A stretch of DNA of 64,000 bases, from positions 12,608,773 to 12,672,772 of the forward strand of contig CATQJL010000001.1 of NCBI GenBank assembly GCA_958299035.1. Direction: 5' to 3'. The position numbers and the translations under genes are program-made. Below the pieces are notes generated by a model. It was not told the DNA's origin, ran no database searches, and worked only from the letters and a program-made list of their open reading frames with translations. Origin of the DNA: Cylicocyclus nassatus. Lineage: Eukaryota > Nematoda > Chromadorea > Rhabditida > Strongylidae. Shown here piece after piece: positions 15,001-27,000 of the stretch. Position 1 is the first letter of the stretch, and every line of letters begins with the position of its first letter.

Positions 15001-18000
15001 TTCGCTATGAACATGTTGAAGAGGAGCGAGAAGCTGTACGAACCGCATTTCCCAGCTTTTGTATGATCCCTGATGATCCCCGGCGCTTTTGTTTAAAGTC
15101 ATTTTCCTTTCTCCGAAGTTAACGAAAAACCTCCAAAGCTGTGCAGATTATCTAAACCGACAGTGCTAAGCATGCTGCTGATAAGAACAAATGATGTTTT
15201 GAAGTCATGAAATTTTCGATGATCCACAGGTCGAAATTTGAGGTTTACCGAAAAATTCGACTTTTCAAAAACTCATTTGTTCTCATCAGCAACATGCTTA
15301 GCACTGTTGTGTTAGATGTTCAGTACAACTTTGGAAGGTTTTCGTTAACTTCGGAGAAAGAAAAATGACTTTGAAGAAAAGCGCCGGGGATCATCAGGGA
15401 TCATACTAAAGCTAGAAAATGCGGTTCGTACAGCTTCTCGCTCCTCTTCAACATGTTCATAGTAAAGGGTAGTAGGAATATTTACGGATAGGTACACAAT
15501 GTGAAATCCAGGTATCTGGAGTTTCGAAATATAAAGCTTTCTTTCAAGCTGCGATCCCCTCCCCAGCGGGGAGGTTAGTGCATGCGGCCCTTACTCACTT
15601 TTGTTCCCTTTTTGGCCGCGGAGTGCTGAAGCGCGTGAATATTTGGAAATTTCCCAAAGCTCAATTTCGTGACTACAAGAGGCATTTTTTCGATTTTCAA
15701 GCGCTGAACCACGTCGTTGTCTTTTTAAAGACGAAAGCTATGGCCCACGATACCTTTAGGCAATAGGCAGCATGGTATAGGGTCCTTTGGTTGCGTTTTT
15801 TTGGTGTGTTCAAGTTCATCGATCGAAAAAAATCAGACGCATCTTGTAGTGGTAAAATTAGGGTGACTGTGAACTTTACCGGAAATGTGGCAGTCTCCAA
15901 ATTGTAAACGATTCTTTGTTTAGTAGCTCAAAGTATATTTATGTAGCTTTGAATTTATTAATCTTGAACAAGATGTAAAATTTAGTTTTATCTCGAGAAA
16001 TACAAGTATGGTAATACTGAAGCGGCCGACCTCTGGAGAGCATTCGACGAAGTCGATATAAAAATTGAAGGTCCCGATGGTAAAATGACGGTTTTCGACT
16101 ATGCTGATCAGTGGACCTCTCAGGTTTTATTTATTTATTTATTCATTTATTCAAATACAGTCGATAACACAAAGAGACAGATAGACACGTGTTAACATGA
16201 ATGATCGACTTGATGCATAATATCCCATTTTTTGAGTGCCAGCGAGCCTGCGGGTAAAGGCTAGCGTGACCCGTTAAAGTATGATTTTCAATAGAACACC
16301 AAGATTCTGGAAAAAATAATTAGCCATTTATGCTAATGCATGGGAATAAAACTCTGAATGTATAGATATTTTTAGAAAAAGATGATGGATAATTAGAGAA
16401 TGAAATTGTCTAGTCGTAAGCGTGATTTTGAAAACACTTGAAAAGAAGAAGGAGAGAAATAAAAGTGGATGCAGATTTTTTGGCAGCAGCAGACATCGTC
16501 ATTCTATTGTAACATTGATTAAATTGACCGAACAGAGCATAGTTAGTATCCTGCAAATAATGTTATCTGAAGTATCCTTTGGATCTCAAACTCTTTAGAA
16601 CTTCTCTGTTGAATACGAATATAGATGTAGTTTTGATAGCCTTCTCAGAGAGTGCGTTCCATGTTTTGATGACACGTACCAAGAAAGAGTCGTGAAACTG
16701 TTGTGTACGTACTTTTCGCACTGTGAGTCTGAGATCGTGTCCTCTGGTAATGTTGTTGAAATTAGAAAACACGAGTAAGATGATACGAGATGAGGTTCAC
16801 CTTATTGTTTTGACAACATCTTTATCTCCACCAATACTCTATTTAGATGGCATTCCCAATTGTCATCGTTAGTAAGTCAGATGACACGCATGTGAAACTT
16901 ACTCAAAAGCGGTACTGTAAAACTCCGAACTCCCCAGATCCGGAAAAATACCGGAACCCAAAATATGGGTAAGCGAGAGCAAACATCATTTGCACCTGAC
17001 TGATTTCCTCCATTAAGATTCAAATGGGACATTCCTATATGGTACAAAGTGGGCAGTGGAGAAGAGAAATTTGAATGGCTGAGCAGAGGTGAGTGATCGC
17101 TGTCTTTGAAAAGGGGAACCATTACAAATAGCTCATGCGTTAACAAAAACAAAAGTAATTTCTTCAGTATTTATCTCGCTTTCATGCGCGCATATATTCT
17201 CGTGCTTTACCCCTTTCTAAAAGAAAAAAATGTCTCTAAGTCTCTGTTAAGTGCTTGAAATTAGATAGCATACTTGCTTTGGCACAGGGTGTCGAAAATG
17301 TTTGCTTACAATAACTGTATTTGTAAAAGAGATAACTTTATTTATTAAACACTTGCAGAAGCTTTTCTAAAGTGGGTGGGATGGAAACTACTCAATGAAA
17401 TTGAGATCCTGATATGAATGAAGAAATGCCTTGAAATTGAGACCCTTGGCCATTATCTAGAGGAATTTCTGCAAAAAGCTGTGGCTTTTTTTGTAACTGT
17501 ACGCAATATAGCAAGAAGCTCTTGCGAAAAGAAGTAAGATTTTTGTTCAGCAGTTCACTGATTCCATTACACAACTTTTTACGAGTGTTTTCAGTTTTTT
17601 TTTGAATGTGTAAAGTGAAGGTGTAATCACATTTCTGACAAATGCTGGAAATTCATTTATTACGGTTTACCTGGGATAACCTTGAAAAGAAGCGTCACAG
17701 TGAAGTAAAATTCCATATTCGAAATCAGCTGCTTTCACTAATATAGTATACGAGTTTTTGGCTAGTTTGGTTTTGTTCCGAGGCACAATATTGCTTTCAA
17801 CAGCCTAAAATCCTTGTCGAAGTTCCTACAGTAATCCTACAGTAACGAAGAGCGGTCGGTGACTCGCTCAATACTGTAAATCTAACAAGGGAATGGTCAG
17901 AAGTCGAAGTGGCGAACCCAAGCAAGCTGCATACCATTCGATGCAGCATTCAACGCTGGTTTCAAATCTGCACTCCATATCTGCTTATCGCCTTGTGGAC

Positions 18001-21000
18001 GAAGTTGTAAGCAGTTTTATTGCGAAAAAATTGTACATAAAAATTGCGAAATTGAGCACAGTGTTGCACTTTCAGCTCACCTTTGAGCTTTTAGAATATA
18101 AAGTAGCTTAGTCGCATGTTTTCGTCCAGCATTAAGCCGAATATGGCTCTATACTGCCAAATTTGCGCTGCATGCACGATTTCTTAGCAAAACGGCCTTT
18201 AACGGGTTGTAACTTCGCCCACATAGGCGATAAGCAGATAAGGAATACAGATTAGAAGTCAGCGTTCTATGCTGCATCTAATGGTATGCAGCTTGTTTGG
18301 ATTGGCCACTTCGATTATCGACCATTCCCTTGTAAGTTGAACGCCTCCTCTACAGAATGGTACTTAAGTGGCGGAAAGAGACACAATTGGAAAAGAAATA
18401 TTAACGATTGAAAAGTGTGTATGATCGTCTCCACGATTCGTGCAGAGGTGTAATCCAGACTTTTCCTGATAACACAGGTAAACTTGTTAAACCTCCACGT
18501 CATAGCATTGTTTTTCGTACTCTCTCGCTATCAAAAACCGCCACGCTTTGAGTTGGCAAAACCCCGCCTCTACACGAATCGTGGAGTCGATGATACTTAC
18601 TTTTGGGACACCCTGTATTCTCTTTATAAGTGACAAAAATCGTATTTCTGACAATCAAGCTGGGAAAATAATATACAGTGGAAAAAGCTCTACTTAATGT
18701 CAACGGTTATAACTGTTGTGATCAGGAACCAGTCCTCTTCCATTATTTAGAGAACCAATATGGATGCCTGATTAACGAAGTTTGCTACGTATCACACAAT
18801 ATTTGAAAATGTCACTTTTTTTTTGAAAATGTTGACTTTAGCGCATATAATTGCCCAACTCAACAGACATTCGTGATAAATCATGAAGGTTCTTTTTTAA
18901 CGCCTTTATTCGGCTTTTTCATATAACACAGTAAAGTTTGCTATTGTAGAGGTATTAGATTGGCACATAAGTTTTGCAACTTCTTCCATAACTTTTTTCT
19001 TATTTTATAGAGCAATCTCATTCTCTGGCATCATGTAGAATGTTATATAGGCTGCTCTGCCAAATCGTTTAGTTTTTGATAGCATAATAGGAAAAATTCA
19101 AGCATTTTTCGAAAACTGTTGAAAAACGAGATTTCACGGGCATTGGCAAGCATGAAGCCGTACAAAACCTAAATCGAGCAAAAAAGCAATTAAAGCAGCA
19201 TGTAGCCAGAAGTTGGACAAAAACAGTAAAGAAGAAGTGAAATTCAAAGACAAATCAAGATAGGCAGCCTTGAAGTTGAACAAGTCAGATGCGTCAAATT
19301 TGGAGCCCCCCTCCCCTCCAAATAACTACGCTGCGAAAAGTCAGAATTTGCTAAGATTTTGCAGAAGGTAATACTACACTAAGGTACTACATGGACAAAT
19401 GCCATATTCATCTGTCGCTAAGATGAATTTCATTCCTTGACCTTGCGAAGAAATCTTTTCATGCGAAACGGTTCTCATTTTTGTGATCGGCATGTCGAAT
19501 ATCCCCGTAGGCCGAGTTTCAGCAAAATTTGGCGCAATCTGAAAATTCTTCCATTATGACGTAAATCTACCGTAACGTTACAAAGTTTCAATATACATCA
19601 TAATTTCTATATAGCCAAAAATGTGCTACGTTCAAGAAGACGAATGTCATATAAAAGATTCTAATACTTATGTACCAACCTAATAAATGAAAACAGCAGT
19701 CATTAGGCGTAGTGATGTGGGCTAATAAACGTGTAAATTTTTTCAAATCTTGAAATATGAATGATCTTCAGAAAAGCCGCTCTACCTTGACATCACCGAT
19801 GCAGCGCAACCAGTCGTCATCAATGTTAATCGAACAGCCTTTTATCGACAGAACCATGACAGTGAGGGTTGGCAAAAGCTGTCAAAACAGTTAAGCACAA
19901 ACCATGAGGTAATTCTTATTGTGACGATGTTCTTTTTTGTTCTAATTCTTTTTACTCTGCTGCAATAGCGTGAGGATATACCAACATAAATGATTGATGG
20001 CGTTGATGCGCCATCAATCATTTATATTGGTATATCCTCTTGCTATTGCGGCGGAGAAAAAAGAAGAAAAAAGTGTACAAAATTTGATATTTGATAGTTC
20101 TGAAAAAAAAATTATCAGATAGCCGTCTAGAAGAATACTGTGAGTTTCTAATTTGCTGAAAAATATGCTCCCTACAACAGACTACAATAGTTACCTTTTT
20201 TCTTGATAATAATCGAAAATATGGTACTTTTTTAGTGCTGGGTTCCTGCCATATAAGTATATATACCATAAATTTTGCAGGTACAATAGCATAAACTCTC
20301 TACAAGCGCTACTTCTGACAAAGAGAGATGAGAAATTTAGCACAGCAAAAATGGCCATTGAAATTTAGCATTTTCCATGCTATTTCAACTGCCATTTTGC
20401 TCTACAAAATGACAAATCCGAAAAATGGCAATTGTTCTAATGCCATTCTGTAGAGCATGCGTTGCTTTACGACGAGTGTGTTTGTTACATTATTTCGTTT
20501 ACTCGCCGTGGTAGTATGAGAAACAATCATTAGTTTTCAGTGGCGTACCGAGGGAGGGGAAGGCATACCTTCGATAGTCTAGAGACAGGGCCTCAAAAGT
20601 GAAGGTTGTTTGAACATCTGACGTCATAAATAGTGAAGGTTGTTCAAAGAAGATCAGAGAAGAGAAAGTGACATAAAACAGATATAAATAGCAAAATAAA
20701 TTGCTGAAAACCGGATAAAAATGCTGCAATGAGGCTTGAAATCTTCCATTTGGCGGCTTTTCAAAGTGCAAGTTTTCGCTTCAAGACCAGCAATTCGCAA
20801 CTCGGGGTTTTGATTTTTGATGCGTCCTTTGATTTTTTACCCCCGTATTGACTTTCTTGTTTCCTGGGTCGTTGTCTGGATTGTTGCACTTATTGTTCTG
20901 AGCAACAATCACCCAAGCTGGAAAAAAATTGATGCGAAAGCACTGAAACTGAACAAGGTAAAGAAAAAGGATGCATAGGATGCACGAAAAAACCGCGTGA

Positions 21001-24000
21001 AAATAGTTAAACTAGGAGAAAAACAAGAGATTTTCAAAAACAAGGTTTTTGCCGAATTTCTCGATCAAATCAAAAAATATGGTTCTGGGACGTTGTCAGT
21101 GTGAAAATAGAGGTCAAGTGCTTCAAAATGATATATAGCTTGCTAAGATTGGGTTCGAAACATAGGTGCGATAGGGGGAGCCGGGCTCTCCCCAGGTGAA
21201 GGGGGTCTCGGCTGTTCCCGACCTTCCAGGGTGAAGGGGGTATGTGAGTCTAGGGGGGGAGGAAGAGAGAAAAGGTAAAAAAGCGTGCTATGAAGAGCTC
21301 TAATTTGTACCTTATTTAGGCACAAATTGAAAAAAAATTTAAAAATTTTTAAAAGAAATTAAAAAATTTAAAAAAAATTGATTATGAAGATCTGTGCTCC
21401 TGTTTCACTGCATCAACAAAAAACGAAAGCAGTAATGTTTATCCCAAAAGATGTACAAGTTAGGAACAACTTCATTTCCTGCACATCATCATCAACAATA
21501 TCACTATCGCTAACGTCAGAGACAACAAGTTCGCTGCCTGAAAAATCTTCTTCTTCCTCCAAAAGGTCATCGGAGTAGAAGCAGAATGGCGTGCAAAAGC
21601 GTTCTGAGTCGAAAATGGATTTAAAACTTTCTTCTTCTTCTAAGCGCTTTTGTGATTTTTTTCCTGGCCCTCTGGTAGCACCAGGAAGTCAGCAGGTAGG
21701 TGACCGGTTTCTTCATACCATCTTTTAGGATGTCTCAAAAAGTCATACGGTAACAACCTGTCTGGATCACTTATACCAATCCTTTAAATGAAGTTTTTAG
21801 ATAACAATGTGTTTAGTAGGAGGTTGACAAATCTTAAGTATTTGCTTAGATGCTCTATCGTTGTACGACTTCTGCGTTGTGTTCTGATAACAGAATAGAT
21901 GGAAAATCTTTCTCCACCTCTGCCGTGCTAGTCGGAATGGAAACTAGCTTTGCTAGTAGGTCCATCAGATTTTTGCGGTAAGTAATGGGAAAAGAGCCAG
22001 ATCTCATATGCTTTCGCAGCACGGGAAGGAAATAGTGCATACTTTTTGGGCCTTGTCGAACTCTGGCTTCACCTCCTCTGGCATACGTCCTGTTAGCTGA
22101 TTAGAAAGCTGCTCAACTTCTTCTTTAACAGCATCTGCGGAATAGCCGAAAAAAGGAGGTACTATGCTGCGCGTTGGTTTTTTTTCAATATCATAGGTCA
22201 TATTGTCACAAGGCGGATAACTTTCAAAAGCATAAAGCACAAAGTTGAGTTCGCACTCCAGCCGGGATCTAAGTGCAGCAACTTGCTTGTGCTAACACCT
22301 TCCTTTTGTTCATATCCATGGTTGTGAATTTAGCAGCCTTGAATTCTTCAGCAACCTGAAGATCAGCAATGGACTGACAATTCCTCATTGAAACTAGACA
22401 ATCTGCTTGGATTCCTTATGCAGGAAATCAGAGAGTTTCGCTCAACTGCCAACTCTGTATCAATGTCGACAACATTTTCGTCGGCGTAAGATTCTCCTTC
22501 TGCCTCGCTGTTGAACTGGAACACATGCGAGTCATCTGCGATTTTGTAAAGTATTCTGCCTGCCGTTTCCTCTTCAAACTGCCAACCTTTCCAAAACATT
22601 GAGAAATATTTTAATAACATGTTATTCTTCTGAATGTCTTAGAGTTTTTGATTCATTGAAACCAATCATTCTCTACAAATTAAGTAAGGTGAGTCTAGAG
22701 CGTTTTCACGAATGTGACCTTCTTCAGCACTAGGTTTACAGAGTATAGATTCCAGAAATGGGCGGATTTTTGTGTGAAGGTGTGGAAATTCACCTATCTC
22801 CCATAGTTTTTTGAGTGTGTGCTAATAATGATAGCATAACTGTCAATCAAAAGCGCATTTTTTACCAAAAAAACATAAACATATAACAACGATAAGCACG
22901 CTCAAATAGACGCGTTCGCTCACGTTCCCGTTAGTGCTGATAACGATGTCAATCTACAGCAGATTTTTTACTATTAACGTGCTCCACCTCGCTCTTATTA
23001 AGTCGTCCAGAAAGTTTTTGCACATGATTTTCAAAATTCATAACTTCTGATTTTTCCAACCGCTGTGACTGCTTTCACTTTTATGTGAAAGGGTAAGTCA
23101 TGCTCTTTATAATGACATCCCAGCTGCTTAGTGGGAGACGGTCAAGAGGCGCGATTTCTCTGGCTGTCACCAACTTAAAAGCTCATTTCTGCACTACACA
23201 GATTTTCAAAAAATATCTGACAAAGTCGTTTAGCTTACTAGTTGTTCGAAGTTACCATTTGCTGAGTTTCACGGCTTTTGCTGCAAAAATGAGCGAAATA
23301 TTCACGAAATTGCCATTATTTGCATTTTCATAGGTTTTTGACCTCCAATGCTTTTGTTTTGGATCTTTTTCAAGATGATGAGATCAGACAGCTCATGCAA
23401 AGATCTTCTATAACTTCTCAGAAATTTGAAAGGCCACTAGAACATTATTAAACATTGAAAATGTGCAATTTGATGTCCAGCTGGCAATAAAAATCGCACC
23501 TCTTGACATACACCCCTGCTTAGTAATGGTCATTTGTTGCACAGATAGAAGCTCAAAACAAAATCACTCAAAATTCAAATTTTTGTGTAGGGTCATAAAA
23601 AATCAGAAACTTGCAACAAAATCGGAGCAGTTGGTATTGTAGGTTCTTTCACCAGCTCTTTCTAACAGTGCAAAGTTTGCTCCGATTGAGCGTCTTTATG
23701 AAAAGTTATAATTTCCGAGCAAGCAGTACAAAAAGGCGAATTTGATGTATTTCGGCATTTTTCAGGGAAATCATAACTTTTCATGGATACGCTCAATCGG
23801 CGCAGACTCTGCACTGTTAGAAAGAGTTGGTGAAAGAACCTACAATACTGACTGCTCCGATTTTTGTTGCAAGTCTCCGATTTTTTATGACCCTACACAA
23901 AAATTAAAATTTTGAGTGATTTTGTTTTGAGCTTCTATCTGTGCAACAAATGACTATTACTAAGCAGCTGAGATGTCATTATAAAGAGCATGACTTACCC

Positions 24001-27000
24001 TTTCACACAAAAGTGAAAGCAGTCAAATCGGTTGAAAAAATCAGAAGTTATGAATTTTTGAAAATCGCGCGCAAAAACTTTCGGGACGACCTATACAATG
24101 TGTTGGCTTTTATTGGTCACCAAAGCAAATGATTTTTAGAGCCGGGAAGCAAAAAAGCCCTAACATGCTGTATACCATTCGAAAGCCGAGATCATGGAGA
24201 ATCGTAGACCCTTGCCTTTTTTCTAGGTCTTCTGTGACGCGAGATATGAGGGATTTTATGTGCTTCAAAAATTAGCTGATTTTGTGCCCTCACTTTCTGC
24301 TCTTAAAATGAATGCTACGAGAAAGTCGACGGTCTACGTTTGTTAATGAAGACTTGCTCTATCATACAGATAGATAATCAGCAGTGATTAGTCTTCATTT
24401 GACAGAAATCTGCTGTTGAAAATGACCATGTTTTCAGATAAAATGCGGGTATCTCTCGGTAGAGGGGGGCTAGAAAGAAGTCGACGGTCTAGGTCGAATC
24501 CCCTTTTCCTGAGCTTTCGAATGGTATATAGGTTGCTGGGCGAAAAAACTAATCAGTTTTCAAAAATGGGATGGAGATATTTACTATTAGCTTGCTCCAA
24601 CCCAGCTCCACCAATGTATTGGCTTTTATCGGTTACCGGAGCAAATGATTTTTAGAGCCGGGAAGCAAAGAAGCCCTAACATGCTGTATAACATTCGAAA
24701 GCTGAGATCATGGAGAATCGACGTAGACCGTCGACTTTTTTCTAGGTCTTCTGTGCCGCGAGATATGAGGAATTTTATGTGCTTCAAAAATTAACTGATT
24801 TTGTGTACTCACTTTCTGCTCTCCAAAATGCTAAGAGGATAAATAAATAAGATAAATAAAGATAAATACCGTTTCTTTAGTAAATTTATGAGCGTACTTG
24901 TTATTTGAGGTACTTAGCCTGCTTTTCGTAACGATTTTTATCATATTCTCAGAGTACAATACCAATCTCAGCCCAGGTGAAGGGGGTCATCGGGAGTTTG
25001 GCCTCAAAGTGAAGGGGGTAAGATCCATCACTCCCCCTATCGCAACTATGGTTCGAAACAGCGAAGAAAAGGTTACCAGAGCCAAATGCCCCGCGCCCCG
25101 CATTTGGGGTAGCGAGGTAGCGCGCAGCGCGCGGAGACGCAGACAAGCAGCGGAGACAGACCAGAGCCGACGGGGCATTTGGCTCTGGTCGTAGATCTCC
25201 GCGGGGTCTCAATGAATCCCTGCAACATTATATATCATTCAAATCGTCATAAAACGACGAGGAGAGCTGACAACGTCCCAAGCTTTGAAAATCACTCATT
25301 GACTAGAGAGACCAGCGTTTTCCTGCGCGACTCTCTGCGCAAGATTCAAACGCAGTTCCTAGTTCTTGTTGGACTTCAATAGCTAGCTTTCCTAAACTTC
25401 TAAAACTCGATTTTGTTCAAATGAGAGGTTAACTAAGAAACTTAAGGTAAGAAACTTTGCTCTGGATTCTGGCGAAAATCCCACAGGAACCTTTTTTAAG
25501 GTAAAAAAGGCTATGGAAACGCAAATTCTCGATTTCGCTGAGATAAGTTAAAGATTATTCCCTATATTTGCTTCATTAACATTCGTTCCGATATAATCGG
25601 AATAATAAAATCCGGCCGAAGCCCCGGATGACTTCTGTTTTTTTTCCAGGTGAAGGTTGTGTCCCCTGATAGCCCTCAAAGTGAAGGTTACCAGAGTACG
25701 TGGCTCTATGTATCGAGGATGGGGGAAGGGAATGGCCCTGCCCTGGGAATGGGTCGCAAAATTTTTGAAAATTACTTATTTGAGTTGCAAAAATATGCAA
25801 TAATGTTTCAAAATTCAGAATTCAGTTTATTCTTACAAAAATTTTTTAACACGTTGACGACAGTGCCGCGCAATGGTGCGCGGCAGGCAGTCTGTCCCTG
25901 TGGACGACGCCGCGCAATGGTGCGCGGCGGCCTAAATTTCAATACTATCTGTCCAATCCTCTCAGTTTTTGTTCATATAACCAACATAGGCTCAGATGTA
26001 TCTCATGTATTAGCCCCGCCCCTTTTTGGCAAACTCCGCCCACTCCTATACCTCTCAGAAGGACCCTTTTCGTTCATAAAAAGCATGGATGAGGCCGTAG
26101 ATGAACGCAAAGACCTCAAGTAACTTTTATACGGGCCCCGCCCACCGTCATGCAAACCCCGCCCCTAAGTGGCAAGCTCCGCCCACTTTTCAAAAGTGGC
26201 GGAAATCGCCTAAATACTTGAAATTTGGGCAATTTCCGACGTTTTTGGTCGAGTGGGCGGAGCTTGCCAGAGGGGGCGGGGCTTGCACATTTTGTACTTC
26301 GTGCATGGATGCATGCATACATGCATACAGGGACAGACCTCAAAAAATGGCTCATCGTCAACGTGTTAAGGATGGCTGTAGCCATCCCCCCGTTTTTGGA
26401 AATTACGGGGTTACGGGCCCGCAAAAATTTTGACCGAAGGAAATTCTTTGTACGTCACTGTTAGTTTCTACCACTCATCCAAAAAAGCCTGCAGAACCCC
26501 TCTAGTGTTGGGCATGGCACTGTGCACTATTGTCAGCGAAGTGAGATTATCTTCTCTGCAATATCTTCAGCGGGGAGTATGCGAACAAATTATGCTTATG
26601 CTTGAGCCTGTCTTGAGGAAGGCTTCTTCACCATGAATCACCATTCAGACTTCATTCTCATCTAGGGTTCCCTGTAAAAGCAAGAAAACCCAGGGATGCG
26701 AAGCGGTTCGTTTAGCCATGGGGCGGAGTTGCAGCAACAGCGTAAGCTGTTGCATATTCCCCGCTGAAGATATTTCACAACGGTCTACGCGTCCGCATTC
26801 TCTTAAATAACATCACTTACGTGCCTTCGTCCGCAAATAGATTTTACCCTCAAATAACTATCAAATTTGAATAATTCGGTGATAAAACAAGTCTACCCAT
26901 TTAGATATATAACGCGATGACAAGAAATGGCATAATCAGCGATGCCTTCGCAGCTGCTCTGATTGGCGAAGTTCCTTATGAGACCGTCTTCAATCTAATA

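Noticed and set aside
25650..26433. ORFs of 102-157 codons near 26 kb
   Set aside because: They lie within the TTAA-flanked GC-rich element and mirror one another on both strands through its inverted repeats.
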